Source: Bacillus massiliglaciei (lineage in GTDB: Bacteria; Bacillota; Bacilli; Bacillales; DSM-1321). Taken from it: a stretch of DNA of 64,000 nucleotides. The notes beneath the pieces are model-generated. The model made no database searches and was not told the DNA's origin. It saw only the letters and a list, made by a program, of their open reading frames with translations. The translations under genes and the position numbers were made by a program. This document shows positions 35,761-44,625 of the stretch, in pieces (the stretch's first letter is position 1; the number at the start of each line of letters is the position of its first letter). Where the stretch lies: NCBI RefSeq assembly GCF_900098925.1, contig NZ_LT622360.1:108384-172383 (forward strand), read 5' to 3'.

Positions 35761-36861
35761 TTATTCCCGAATCCGCTGCTCTGAATCGATATCAAAGAAG
35801 TGAACTTTCTCCATATTAATGGCCAGGTCAATTTTTTCACCGGCCTGAATGAGATGCTTGGCGTCTACACGCGCTACAAATTCCTGCCCTTCAATAGAAG
35901 AATAAAGCATGATTTCTGCACCCATCAGCTCAGAAACATCGATTTTAGTATTAAATCGGGATACCGGGGATTTTTCAAGTACGGCAGCTTCATTATGGAA
36001 ATCTTCCGGCCTGACGCCTACGAGCAGGTCTTTACCTGCATACCCTTGATCTTTAAGGACATTCCATTTGGTTTCGGGCACAGTCAGTGACAAGGCTCCA
36101 ATTTGAAAACGGCCGTCTGACAATCTACCTTTGAAAAAATTCATAGCTGGCGATCCGATAAACCCGCCGACGAAAACATTCTCCGGGTTTTCATATACTT
36201 CTTTCGGTGCCCCGACTTGCTGAATAATCCCATCTTTCATGACAACCAGCCTGGTGGCCATTGTCATTGCTTCAGTCTGGTCATGGGTTACATAAATAGT
36301 GGTCGTGTTGAGACGCTTATGAAGTTTGGCGATTTCAGCCCGCATCTGGACACGCAGCTTAGCATCTAAATTGGAAAGAGGCTCATCCATCAAGAAGACC
36401 TTTGCATCCCTTACAATCGCCCGGCCCAAGGCAACCCGCTGACGCTGACCTCCTGACAATGCTTTTGGCTTTCTTTTTAAAAATTCCTCTAACCCAAGAA
36501 TTTTGGCTGCTTCCTGAACTCTTGACTTGATTTCATTCTTCGACATTTTTCTCAGTTTAAGTCCGAAAGCCATATTATCGTACACGGTCATATGAGGATA
36601 TAACGCATAGTTTTGAAATACCATGGCAATATCCCGATCCTTAGGAGAGACATCATTCATGCGTTTGCCGTCAATGTATAAATCGCCTTCTGAGATTTCC
36701 TCCAGTCCTGCAATCATTCGTAATGTAGTAGATTTTCCGCAGCCGGAAGGACCGACGAACACAATGAATTCTTTGTCCGCAATCTTCAAATTGAAATCTT
36801 TTACAGCGGTTACATTTTTATCGTATGTTTTATAAATATGATCTAAGATCAGTTCTGCCAT
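35761..36861 (-). CDS. msmX: Multiple-sugar ABC transporter ATPase MsmX
   Basis: ATG 36861 after AAAGGAG gives 366 residues, near-identical in layout to B. subtilis MsmX (365 aa). Walker A GPSGCGKST, signature LSGGQRQR, Walker B VFLMDEPLSNLD, His-loop THDQTEA, and the C-terminal TOBE/MalK regulatory domain are present. MsmX energises several sugar importers (arabinan, maltodextrin, galactan) whose permeases lie elsewhere. The longer open frame upstream has no ribosome binding site. It follows a PucR-like regulator, as yxkF precedes msmX in B. subtilis. Confidence 0.93.
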   Translation of the reverse strand: MAELILDHIYKTYDKNVTAVKDFNLKIADKEFIVFVGPSGCGKSTTLRMIAGLEEISEGDLYIDGKRMNDVSPKDRDIAMVFQNYALYPHMTVYDNMAFGLKLRKMSKNEIKSRVQEAAKILGLEEFLKRKPKALSGGQRQRVALGRAIVRDAKVFLMDEPLSNLDAKLRVQMRAEIAKLHKRLNTTTIYVTHDQTEAMTMATRLVVMKDGIIQQVGAPKEVYENPENVFVGGFIGSPAMNFFKGRLSDGRFQIGALSLTVPETKWNVLKDQGYAGKDLLVGVRPEDFHNEAAVLEKSPVSRFNTKIDVSELMGAEIMLYSSIEGQEFVARVDAKHLIQAGEKIDLAINMEKVHFFDIDSEQRIRE

Positions 36862-36941
36862 ATGAATTCTCCTTTCAGCTGTTCTTTCTTCGCTTTTATA
36901 CGATAAGTGTAAGCCATTGAATAGGGAAAAAACATAGGCAG

Positions 36942-36980
36942 GGTGCACAAAAAAGATACAAAAATAATGGGCACCCTGTA
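36942..36980 (-). terminator. Terminator of the PucR-like regulator gene
   Basis: On the minus strand CAGGGTGCCC pairs with GTGCACCCTG over a long A/T loop, followed by TTTTTT. Confidence 0.7.
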
Positions 36981-36991
36981 AGGAATCAGCC

Positions 36992-37888
36992 TCAGCTGTC
37001 GAGCAATATGAGGAAGTAGGCTGTAAGAGAATGCGGGAAAGCCCGAATATCAAGCCCAGTTTTATCAATGAATTTATCTACCCGGTATTGCAGGCTGTTG
37101 CGGTGGATGTACAGCTTCTTGGCTGCCAGGGTAGCATTCGAATTGGATTCAATATAGGTTTTAACTGTTTTCAAAAGTTCTGCATCTGCTGAAGCCTCGC
37201 CAAGCAGCTGCTCAACAAACCATTTCTTGTTCAGGCTTTCTGGCTTTTCAGCCAGCAGATAGGGGAGGGCATCTGCCAAATCGGCTACTTTTCTGTTTGC
37301 TAATGGACGTTCCGTGCCTTGAAAACATTTTACTTCTTCAGAGAAGTGAAGAGGGAAGCTTTGATCCACCTTGTGGAAGTTCCCAAGGAACATCAGAATC
37401 TTGGTGTAAAAGTCACTTTCGAGAGTTTGGATAATGGGAATCAGCTCGATTTTAACCAGTTTTTCCGGTGAAGCGCCTTCAATGAGCAGCCCTGATTGAG
37501 GGCTTTCCCATAAAAGAATAGCATCAGAACCGACAAGCGATAAAAAGGCCTCTTCGAAATCCTCCTTCATGTCATCTGCTTGTGCAAGCTGGAATTGGAG
37601 AACTCGTGCTTCAGACCAATTCGTAACAGGAATAGGGGCCTCAGACTGCAGCAAAAATTCCTTCCATTGCTGTTTATAGCCGGGGATTGAACTGTCTGCT
37701 TCGGAAAGGCGAATAAATAAGGTTTCAAGGAGGGAAAGTTCATCCTTGCTAATATCATCTTGAGGAATTCCGATTATTTCTTGGCTGGGCAGCGAAAACC
37801 AGATATAATGTTGGTCTTTTTTCCTGTCAGCGGTTTTTACTATAGCATTGGGATATTTTTTTAATAACTTTGTGATCACATTCGTCAC
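36992..37888 (-). CDS. PucR/CdaR-type regulator with C-terminal helix-turn-helix (YxkF-like)
   Basis: The 298-residue protein ends in the PucR-type helix-turn-helix: LLKTVKTYIESNSNATLAAKKLYIHRNSLQYRVDKF, which is diagnostic. The N-terminal 220 residues lack a recognised ligand domain but share the general layout of B. subtilis YxkF, encoded next to msmX. Sugar-related regulation of msmX is a plausible inference. The ATG at 37888 has AAGAAGGTGACG before it. Confidence 0.8.
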   Translation of the reverse strand: MTNVITKLLKKYPNAIVKTADRKKDQHYIWFSLPSQEIIGIPQDDISKDELSLLETLFIRLSEADSSIPGYKQQWKEFLLQSEAPIPVTNWSEARVLQFQLAQADDMKEDFEEAFLSLVGSDAILLWESPQSGLLIEGASPEKLVKIELIPIIQTLESDFYTKILMFLGNFHKVDQSFPLHFSEEVKCFQGTERPLANRKVADLADALPYLLAEKPESLNKKWFVEQLLGEASADAELLKTVKTYIESNSNATLAAKKLYIHRNSLQYRVDKFIDKTGLDIRAFPHSLTAYFLILLDS

Positions 37889-38035
37889 CTTCTTTTCTCA
37901 GATACGGGCAGTTAGTTGTCTCCTTTCATTATAAGACGTCAGCCGGATTATACACATCATTATCTATTCATTTTCAGCGGCGGAAAAATGGGTGAAGGGA
38001 TGTTGACGAAGTTTCTTCATGTTGGATAAAAATGA

Positions 38036-38063
38036 TTGAGTGTTCACTCATTATTGGTAAAAT
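38036..38063 (+). promoter_or_regulatory. Promoter of the MBL-fold gene overlapped by an inverted-repeat operator
   Basis: TTGAGT and TAAAAT are spaced by 16 bp. TGAGTGTTCACTCA (38037-38050) is an inverted repeat with 6-bp arms covering the -35 box, as seen in TetR-family operators (TGA-x-TCA type). No tetR gene is in the window. Confidence 0.5.
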
Positions 38064-38103
38064 GAAAGAAGGATTTAAATTTCATTAGCAATGGAGGGAC
38101 AGG

Positions 38104-38913
38104 ATGCTCGAGATTAAGAAAATCAATGATGTGACGATGGCATATGGAACGACGGGGCCAAAAGGGTCAGCGATGAGTGTAGCGGTTTATGTAATTGATG
38201 GACTGCTGATTGATACAGGTTCACAGTCCCTGCTTCCGGACTTTATCCCGTTTTTTAAAGCAAATGATTTTGAAAAGGCGGTTCTTACACATTACCATGA
38301 AGACCACAGCGGCGGAGCGAAATGGCTGCAGGAACATTTAGCAATACCGCTGTACTGCAATCCCATTTCGGTTGAGACCTTCGGAAAAGAGGCGGAGTAT
38401 CCTGAATATCGGCATGCGATTTGGGGAGCAAGAGAAGCCTTTAAGGCAGTGCCTCTGGAAGAAGCCTTTAGCAGCAGAAAAGAAAAGTGGAGGGCAATCT
38501 TTACTCCGGGGCATGCATTTGACCATCTGGTTTTCTTAAATGAAAGCAGGGGAGCAGTCTTCTCCGGTGATTTATATGTAACGCCAAGAACAAAGCTGAT
38601 GCTGCGCGAAGAGTCTGTACCTGAAATTATAGATTCCATCCACAGGCTGCTGGAATTTGATTTTGGAGAAATATATTGCTCCCATGCAGGCCATATTCCA
38701 AATGGCAAGGAAATGTTTCGAAGGAAGCTGGAATATCTGGAGAATTTACAGGGAAAAGTGATTCAGATGGATCAGAAGGGATGGACTGCAGCCGAGATTC
38801 AACAAAGTCTCTTTCCGCGCAAATATCCTTTAATTGATATATCTGAAGGTGAATGGGATTCATTACATATCATTACTTCTATTTTGAAAAGAAACGGGAG
38901 TGTCTATGAATAA
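38104..38913 (+). CDS. Metallo-beta-lactamase-fold hydrolase
   Basis: The 269-residue protein carries the MBL metal-binding motif THYHEDHSGG (HxHxDH), the second His in FTPGHAFDHLVF, and the Asp ligand in VFSGDLYV, then CSHAGHIPNGKE with the last His. This is a complete binuclear site. A C-terminal ~60-residue helical region resembles the winged helix of LACTB2/RNase Z-like or lactonase-like members. Substrate unknown. ATG follows GGAGGGAC. Confidence 0.88.
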   Translation: MLEIKKINDVTMAYGTTGPKGSAMSVAVYVIDGLLIDTGSQSLLPDFIPFFKANDFEKAVLTHYHEDHSGGAKWLQEHLAIPLYCNPISVETFGKEAEYPEYRHAIWGAREAFKAVPLEEAFSSRKEKWRAIFTPGHAFDHLVFLNESRGAVFSGDLYVTPRTKLMLREESVPEIIDSIHRLLEFDFGEIYCSHAGHIPNGKEMFRRKLEYLENLQGKVIQMDQKGWTAAEIQQSLFPRKYPLIDISEGEWDSLHIITSILKRNGSVYE

Positions 38914-38915
38914 TA

Positions 38916-38938
38916 AAGGGAGCCTTTATCGCTCCCTG
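38916..38938. terminator. Terminator after the MBL-fold gene
   Basis: GGGAGC pairs with GCTCCC with a 7-nt loop, between converging genes. Confidence 0.7.
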
Positions 38939-38942
38939 GTTC

Positions 38943-39134
38943 TTATGACAGATTATTTGAATTTGGAGTGGTTTCGTCATAAAATTCATGAGCTTCCTCA
39001 ATATTTTGCTTTTCGCCTGAGGTGTAAACATTTCCTCCGGCCATGCCTTCATTAATAATTCGGTCGATGTCCAGGTAGGTTTGATCCTTACCTTCGAATT
39101 CTGTGTCCTTCAAAAATGCGGGTTTCTTTTTCAA
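38943..39134 (-). CDS. DUF4025-like small protein, 63 aa
   Basis: I chose TTG 39134, 8 nt after AAGGAGGG (reading LKKKPAFLKDTEFEG). The hydrophilic product contains GGNVYTSGEKQNIEEAHE, which recalls the DUF4025 motif of small Bacillus proteins of unknown role (B. subtilis YozP-like). It ends in a Thr/Ser/Asn-rich tail. Convergent with the MBL-fold gene. Confidence 0.65.
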   Translation of the reverse strand: MKKKPAFLKDTEFEGKDQTYLDIDRIINEGMAGGNVYTSGEKQNIEEAHEFYDETTPNSNNLS

Positions 39135-39188
39135 ATGGTTTCCCTCCTTGATGATTAGGATGGCGGGAAAGAGAAGCATCGATACATG

Positions 39189-39214
39189 TAAAAAACGGCA
39201 CTCTGGTCAGAATG
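39189..39214 (-). terminator. Terminator of the yheCDE-type cluster
   Basis: On the minus strand GCATTCT pairs with AGAGTGC followed by CGTTTTTT, right after yheE. Confidence 0.75.
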
Positions 39215-39224
39215 CATTTTTTGC

Positions 39225-39437
39225 TTATCTTTCATACACATGAAATACCATCAGCTCATGGATGAAACTGTTCACCTTCTGACTTTCAGATTCTGGAGGC
39301 ATCCCGTTGAGCCACTCGATTTCTCCGTTTTTATGATAAATGGCCTTGAAACGTTTCTTTTCATAGTAAAAGGAAATCGCCCACCCAGGCAGTGTTTGAT
39401 CTTTATAAAGCGGTTTGCATTGGAAATGTGTCAGCAT
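39225..39437 (-). CDS. yheE: YheE family protein (DUF5342), 70 aa
   Basis: The 70-residue product (MLTHFQCKPLYKDQTLPGW to FIHELMVFHVYER) matches YheE, which follows yheCD in B. subtilis. It is a small soluble beta-rich domain, including an FKAIYHKNGEIEW segment. Function unknown. It ends the minus-strand cluster of four ATP-grasp genes and is presumably expressed with them during sporulation. Confidence 0.82.
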   Translation of the reverse strand: MLTHFQCKPLYKDQTLPGWAISFYYEKKRFKAIYHKNGEIEWLNGMPPESESQKVNSFIHELMVFHVYER

Positions 39438-39482
39438 GCCATTTTCCCCCTTTTCGCTCTCTTCATTATAGCAAAGAGTACA

Positions 39483-40682
39483 TCATGAACACTCATATTG
39501 GGGGAAAATTAATTCAATGAAAAGGCTGCTTAATGAGGCAAGACGCTGTTCTTCTATATAGGGCTCATCAAATTGCATAGGTTTTGAATTGATTTCATAC
39601 ATGTATAGGCGGCCATCTGTATCGATTCCGATATCGATTGAGAACTCACCGAAAAAACCTTTCTTTTCCGATAAGACCGTGCCGCAGCGGTTGGCTAAAC
39701 GGGCGAACTGTTTCTCGAGCGCAGGGCTTTGGAATCTTTCATAGCGGCCTAAAATGCCGCCCCGTGCTGTATGTGTCGTTATCTCCTGTGTTTGCGATAT
39801 CCGAACCGCCTTCCCTGTGAGTTTGTACTGTCCGTTCTGGTAATGAACGAGAAGGCGATAGTCAAACCGATGGCCTTCTTTTTTTTGGGGAGTAATGGCC
39901 TGCTGGGCAATCCATTTCTTTTTGGACAGATCTTCTTTTCTTTGCTCCCAAAATTCCTCGAAAGATAAGAAAATCTGGCTGCCTGTCATAGTAGCCATTT
40001 CTATTGTACCGCCGTCCAGCTCTTTAATGGTAAAAATACCTTTCCCCTGATTTCCTTTCCGATGTTTGAAATACACATGTCTATGCTTGGTAAGGAAAGC
40101 ACGGAGTTTTTGGAAGGTGAGAGCATGAATCGTGTCCGGCAGATGCCTTGAGATGGCCGGATCCTCGCTGAATATTTCGTATAGTTCCCATTTATCGATA
40201 AAGCACTGGTTAAATAAGAGAATCGAGTGTCTGCTGAAGTAATCAGTCAATCTTTTGAAAGTATCGGATGTTTCGAAAGACCGAGAAGGGATCCGGTTAT
40301 ATACAATATCAGGCAAAGGTACCTTTACGTCAGTCCAGCTGTCTGTATCCTTCTGGTAGATGTAGCCCCGGCAGTCAGGACCGAGCATTGTTTCAGCAGT
40401 AAAGACATAAGAGAAAATGCCCTTGGATAAAAGATGCAGATGCAGGTCCTTAAATAGCTCGTGATTGCCTGAGAATGGTTGATTTCTTTTAGAAGAAGGC
40501 GTCGTAAGAATGGCAGCGGTCAATGCTTTCTTTCCTGGGAAAATTGTCAGTTCCCGTTTTAGGAAAACCTGGTCATTCAGGGGGCTATACGGTACTTCAG
40601 AAGAATCTTTTCCTAAAAAAAGCTGTTCTCCAGAAACGGAATGAAACCATTCTTCTGCTTCGGAGTCATAATAGATGTTCAT
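39483..40682 (-). CDS. YheC/YheD family ATP-grasp protein (copy 4)
   Basis: The 399-residue protein has the family ATP-grasp core: HVYFKHRKGNQGKGIF (glycine-rich loop), YRLLVHYQNGQYKLTGKAVR, a short ARGGILG element, and FSIDIGIDTDGRLYMYEINSKP with the Asp/Glu/Asn metal ligands. B. subtilis YheC/YheD are spore-coat-associated proteins made in the mother cell. The family's ligase chemistry is unproven. It overlaps the preceding gene by 4 nt (ATGA). It is shorter than the YheD-like copies. Confidence 0.82.
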   Translation of the reverse strand: MNIYYDSEAEEWFHSVSGEQLFLGKDSSEVPYSPLNDQVFLKRELTIFPGKKALTAAILTTPSSKRNQPFSGNHELFKDLHLHLLSKGIFSYVFTAETMLGPDCRGYIYQKDTDSWTDVKVPLPDIVYNRIPSRSFETSDTFKRLTDYFSRHSILLFNQCFIDKWELYEIFSEDPAISRHLPDTIHALTFQKLRAFLTKHRHVYFKHRKGNQGKGIFTIKELDGGTIEMATMTGSQIFLSFEEFWEQRKEDLSKKKWIAQQAITPQKKEGHRFDYRLLVHYQNGQYKLTGKAVRISQTQEITTHTARGGILGRYERFQSPALEKQFARLANRCGTVLSEKKGFFGEFSIDIGIDTDGRLYMYEINSKPMQFDEPYIEEQRLASLSSLFIELIFPQYECS

Positions 40683-42046
40683 CTTGAAGCTCCAGCCGTT
40701 CCTGCAATAGATTGTTCGGTCAAATAAATCGCATAACCAATGCTTAATTTTCTCGTTAATGCTTCAAACTCTTTCAGCTTCGGATGGGAGAAAATCGATC
40801 TGCCTGGTTTAGAATTGGCTTCAAACATCCAGACATGCTGATCCTTATCCAAGGCAAGGTCAAAACCAATTTCGGCAATAATCCCTTCCATGCGTTCTTC
40901 GAGGCTTTTACTCAATATAAGGGCGGCCTCAGACAGCTTTTTCTCCGCCAGCTGTGCTTCCTCTTCCGCTGGAAACAATTCAGCGAGAGTTTTGATTGTT
41001 CCGCCATTTTTCACATGTGTTGTCACACTTCCCGGACCGGCTACCTTTGCAGCTATGGCACTGATCTGCCAGTTTCCGTCGCTGTCTTTGTTTGTATGCA
41101 CACGGAAATCAACAGACCGTTTTTCGTATTTCAGAAGGGGAATTCCCTGTTGAACGATGAAATTATCCAGCGGGCTTCCTTTAAATACATGGTTCATCAA
41201 GGACTCTAGTGAAGGAAATCTCTGCAGCTTATTTTCATTTTTTTCATTTTTATATCGGCAATAATACCAATGTTCCTTGGAATCATATACAATCTGGTGA
41301 ATCCCGAGCCCAAGACTTCCGTTAATGGGTTTTATATAGACCTGCCGGTATTCGGAGAGCATCGTTTCAATAGAGGAAAAAGAATCAAACGGCCGCGTTT
41401 CAGGAAGGAAAGGCTTGGCACCCGGATCGGCGGCAAGCCTTTCGTGTACGTCCCATTTGTTGAAAAAGCCTGGATTATACCAGGGAATAACATAGTCCTT
41501 CTGAAACTTTCGTTTAATCTCCTGCATGGCATCTTTATTTTCCGTTTTCCGGTTTGGAAGCCGGTCATAGACAGCATTAGGGAAAGGGAACGTTTCGATG
41601 GCCCATTTTCCGTCCAGGAAAACATGGCCGCGGATGGTTTCATCTTCCCAATTAATATGCTGTTCTCCAAACAGGTAGGGGATGCAACCAGTTGTTTTTT
41701 TTAAGGCAAGAAGGTTTGCAAAAAAACCGGAACGTTCTCCGACTGGTTTATTCTCGATTCCGGTGAAGCCGGAAGAAAATATGCCTACAAGCGGTCCTAA
41801 GTGAAGCCGTCTTTCATGAACAAATAAGTGTAATGGCGTGTTATTTTCATTAAAATGCAAGGCCTGGGCAAGGTCTTCTGACAGAACAATATTCTGTTGT
41901 ACCGATGGGTTACGCTTGACTATGGCCGTGCATGAATGCTGGCCAAAATTAATTAAGTCAATTTCCCCTACGTTCTTCATTTCGGATGGGTAGAAACAGA
42001 TATGGCCGGGGATCTTAGCGATTTCCGCTTCATAAAATTTTTTCAT
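40679..42046 (-). CDS. YheD family ATP-grasp protein (copy 3)
   Basis: From ATG 42046 the protein has 455 residues. N-terminal ~95 residues form a beta domain (FYPSEMKNVGEIDLINFG, LHLFVHERRLHLGPLVGIF), followed by the ATP-grasp core: VYIKPINGSLGLGIHQI, VDFRVHTNKDSDGNWQIS, AEIGFDLALDKDQHVWMFEANSKP. All nucleotide and metal-binding positions look intact. Its start overlaps the end of copy 2 by 17 nt. Three clustered ATGs leave the exact start open. Confidence 0.82.
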   Translation of the reverse strand: MKKFYEAEIAKIPGHICFYPSEMKNVGEIDLINFGQHSCTAIVKRNPSVQQNIVLSEDLAQALHFNENNTPLHLFVHERRLHLGPLVGIFSSGFTGIENKPVGERSGFFANLLALKKTTGCIPYLFGEQHINWEDETIRGHVFLDGKWAIETFPFPNAVYDRLPNRKTENKDAMQEIKRKFQKDYVIPWYNPGFFNKWDVHERLAADPGAKPFLPETRPFDSFSSIETMLSEYRQVYIKPINGSLGLGIHQIVYDSKEHWYYCRYKNEKNENKLQRFPSLESLMNHVFKGSPLDNFIVQQGIPLLKYEKRSVDFRVHTNKDSDGNWQISAIAAKVAGPGSVTTHVKNGGTIKTLAELFPAEEEAQLAEKKLSEAALILSKSLEERMEGIIAEIGFDLALDKDQHVWMFEANSKPGRSIFSHPKLKEFEALTRKLSIGYAIYLTEQSIAGTAGASR

Positions 42047-43121
42047 GATCATCACCAGCTTTCAGAGATTGTTCGGCCAAGTGCCTGGAGTAAAGAACAG
42101 GAGCCTCGAAAAGGGCCGGCATTCGTTCGGGATGAAGAATCTCTATGGTCCTTCGTCCCGGTTTTGAATTGACGTCCAGAATCCATACTTTGCCCTCACG
42201 GTCTATCCCAAGGTCGATGCCAAGCTCAAATAGAGGCTTGAAATGGGATTCCATTTCTTTTGGAATACAGAACAATAGATGCTCGATGGTCTGTTCGGCT
42301 GTTTTAGGGACAGACCCAGGATACTGCCGCTCAAATTCACTTAGCTCAAGGACTGTTCCGCCGGTTGCGATATTGGAAGTGATCCCTTCTTTATGACCGA
42401 GCCGGATGCCGCGTCCTTTTTCAATCCAGCGGTTTTGCTGGTTTTTTTGAAGGAGAATTCGAACATCGAAAGGTTCCTTCTCTTTTGTGGACAGGTCTAA
42501 GAAGGGTTGGCAAAGGTACCCGTATTTGCTCAGCAATTTGTTTGCCCATTTGCTGAAAATGGCTTTAGAGCGGAAAGTCCGCTCCGGTCTTTCGGCATTT
42601 GCCGGAAGGCGGACAATGACAGCCTCTTCTTTTTTTTGCAGATGGTAAATCCCAATTCCGCGAGCTCCGTATTCAGGCTTCAGGATGACACTTTCATTCA
42701 GTTCGAGCTGCTGCCAGACTTCATCTGCATTTGCCAGCTTTATCGTGCTTGGCAGGAAAGCCTGTAATAAAGAACTGCCTTTGAGTGCTTCATACAATTC
42801 CCACTTTCCGGGAAGTCCGTATCCTAAAAAAGGAATGTTTTCCTTTAGCCAGGATATGTTTTTTTTATTGCGTGTATTGTCTCGTTTTAAGCCGTGAAAA
42901 CTGCGGTCATAAACAAAGTCCGGCAGCTGCAGCGTATCGGGTTCCCATCTTCCGGACTTCTTGTTGAAAACCTCACCTGAAATACTCCGGCTATCCGGAT
43001 CAATTTGTTCGGGAGTGAACCGGCAAACATCCACATCATATTTTCTTGCTGATTTGGCAATTTGGGTGAAGTAGCGTAATTCACTCGTCAGGCTGCTGGT
43101 CATTAATCCGAGAAGCATCAT
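42030..43121 (-). CDS. yheC: YheC, spore-coat-associated ATP-grasp protein (copy 2)
   Basis: The 363-residue protein has the same length as B. subtilis YheC and aligns well at the start (LGLMTSSLT..LRYFTQIAKSARKYDVDV) and at FVYDRSF. ATP-grasp signals are SVILKPEYGARGIGIYHL, FDVRILLQKN, and GIDLGIDREGKVWILDVNSKPG. Unlike the YheD-like copies it lacks the N-terminal beta domain. GAGGGG lies 5 nt before the ATG. It sits 12 nt after copy 1. Ligase substrate unknown. Confidence 0.87.
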   Translation of the reverse strand: MMLLGLMTSSLTSELRYFTQIAKSARKYDVDVCRFTPEQIDPDSRSISGEVFNKKSGRWEPDTLQLPDFVYDRSFHGLKRDNTRNKKNISWLKENIPFLGYGLPGKWELYEALKGSSLLQAFLPSTIKLANADEVWQQLELNESVILKPEYGARGIGIYHLQKKEEAVIVRLPANAERPERTFRSKAIFSKWANKLLSKYGYLCQPFLDLSTKEKEPFDVRILLQKNQQNRWIEKGRGIRLGHKEGITSNIATGGTVLELSEFERQYPGSVPKTAEQTIEHLLFCIPKEMESHFKPLFELGIDLGIDREGKVWILDVNSKPGRRTIEILHPERMPALFEAPVLYSRHLAEQSLKAGDDHEKIL

Positions 43122-43133
43122 GCCAACCCCTCT

Positions 43134-44486
43134 CTATGGACTTTTTTTAGACGTTAAGTATTTCATATACTCAATTATCGGTTTGACAGAGGGACGGTAT
43201 CGTTCATATTCTCCTTCGTATTTTTTCGAAGGCTTGGAGTTTATTTCGATGATCCAAGGCTTCTTTTCCCGGTCGAGCGCTAAATCAATGCCAAGCTCTC
43301 CTAAAAGGGAAGGGTGTTTTCCTGACAGAAGCCGGGCTGCCGCTAATGCGAGCTCTTTTAGCTCTTGGTACAGCTGGTATGCTTCGGACCGGTCGAACAA
43401 GCTGGTTAAAAGGTTTAAGGCTTTGATCATTTCAGCCCCTTGGGCAATATTGGAGACGATTTGATTTTGATCTCCCAAACGGGCTGTGGATGAACTGACC
43501 TTCCAATCTTCTTGCTCTCTGTGAAGGAGAAAGCGAAAATCAAATTTTTTTCCCTCATCCTCAAATAAATAGATGCCTTCCTGAACAATATAGGCTTGTT
43601 TCTGACAGAGTTTCCTTATGAGCCGCAGGACTTCATCAAGGCTGACAGAGCCCCGGTTTTCATGCGGGTGTGTTGAGTGCTCAACTGAAAAATCCGTTCC
43701 TTTTTTCGTGAGTTTACATATATTTCTTCCCTGGCTCCCGAAAGTTGGCTTGAGGAAAAGGACAGGGTATTCATTGAGAAAGGGAAGAATGGATTCTGGG
43801 CGGTATAGAGGGATCGTTGCAGGAATATACGAAGAGATGGGTTCATTGCTTAGAATCGCGTGAACATCGTGCTTAGCTAGAAAAGAACCATTAAATATAG
43901 GAATGCCCTGTTCCGCTAATTGTTTGGTAAACTCACTGAATGCAGCGCCTCTTTCAAGTCTTCTGGAATGGATACGATTATAAAAGGCTTCTGCCAGAGG
44001 CATATCAGTTTCTTCCCACTGACCGGCGTTTTCCCAGACTCCCTGGATTTTTTGATCAGAGCAGTCCTGAGGACAGGCAATGTATAAGGTGTATCCTTTC
44101 ATGCGGCTGTATAATCCCATTTCTCTGAAAAATTTATCCATTGGACCGAAAGTTTGGTCTTTCTGTAAAGACTGATTGGTCACGATGGCTAAAAATGTAC
44201 TGATAACGAGGGTGTTTTCGGTTTCACAGTATTCGATGGAAACGGGATACTCAAAATGGGGCAGGCACAAGAATTGCCTGGCACTCCTGGAAAAGCAAAG
44301 CTTCACGCCGGGAACATTCAGAGATTGTATTTCCGCTGAGATAGATCTGTGTCCGGCTTTTACGATGACAGATTGCCCTTCTTTCAGCCCACGGTCAATC
44401 AACAGGCCGGCAGAAATGCCGACAGCAGCCTTCGTTTGCTTCAATTCCTCAGGGAGAATTTCTGCCTTTTGAATTTTAGGTTTCAT
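43134..44486 (-). CDS. yheD: YheD family ATP-grasp protein (copy 1, first gene of the cluster)
   Basis: The 450-residue protein has an N-terminal ~110-residue beta domain and an ATP-grasp domain (VLFLKPTFGSQGRNICKL, FDFRFLLHREQEDWKVS, LGIDLALDREKKPWIIEINSKP). The glycine loop is slightly unusual (SQGRN in place of xGxGI). GGAG lies 8 nt before the ATG. It begins the run of four ATP-grasp genes, divergent from yheB, with 139 bp between the two starts. In B. subtilis yheC precedes yheD; here the order of C- and D-type genes is D, C, D, short. Confidence 0.82.
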   Translation of the reverse strand: MKPKIQKAEILPEELKQTKAAVGISAGLLIDRGLKEGQSVIVKAGHRSISAEIQSLNVPGVKLCFSRSARQFLCLPHFEYPVSIEYCETENTLVISTFLAIVTNQSLQKDQTFGPMDKFFREMGLYSRMKGYTLYIACPQDCSDQKIQGVWENAGQWEETDMPLAEAFYNRIHSRRLERGAAFSEFTKQLAEQGIPIFNGSFLAKHDVHAILSNEPISSYIPATIPLYRPESILPFLNEYPVLFLKPTFGSQGRNICKLTKKGTDFSVEHSTHPHENRGSVSLDEVLRLIRKLCQKQAYIVQEGIYLFEDEGKKFDFRFLLHREQEDWKVSSSTARLGDQNQIVSNIAQGAEMIKALNLLTSLFDRSEAYQLYQELKELALAAARLLSGKHPSLLGELGIDLALDREKKPWIIEINSKPSKKYEGEYERYRPSVKPIIEYMKYLTSKKSP

Positions 44487-44625
44487 AGGACTTCTCCGTT
44501 TGCACTAATTTTAGGTTCCTTTTATAATTAAGCGATGGGCAAATGTGGATAACGTATTTTATGTTTTTCCTATAAAGAAAGTGTCTATCCGGCTATATTT
44601 TTTTAGCAGTAAAAGGAGAATCAGC

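Noticed and set aside
36862-37068. N-terminal extension of MsmX
   Set aside because: It overlaps the 3' end of the regulator gene and lacks a ribosome site; ATG 36861 has a strong one and gives the usual length.
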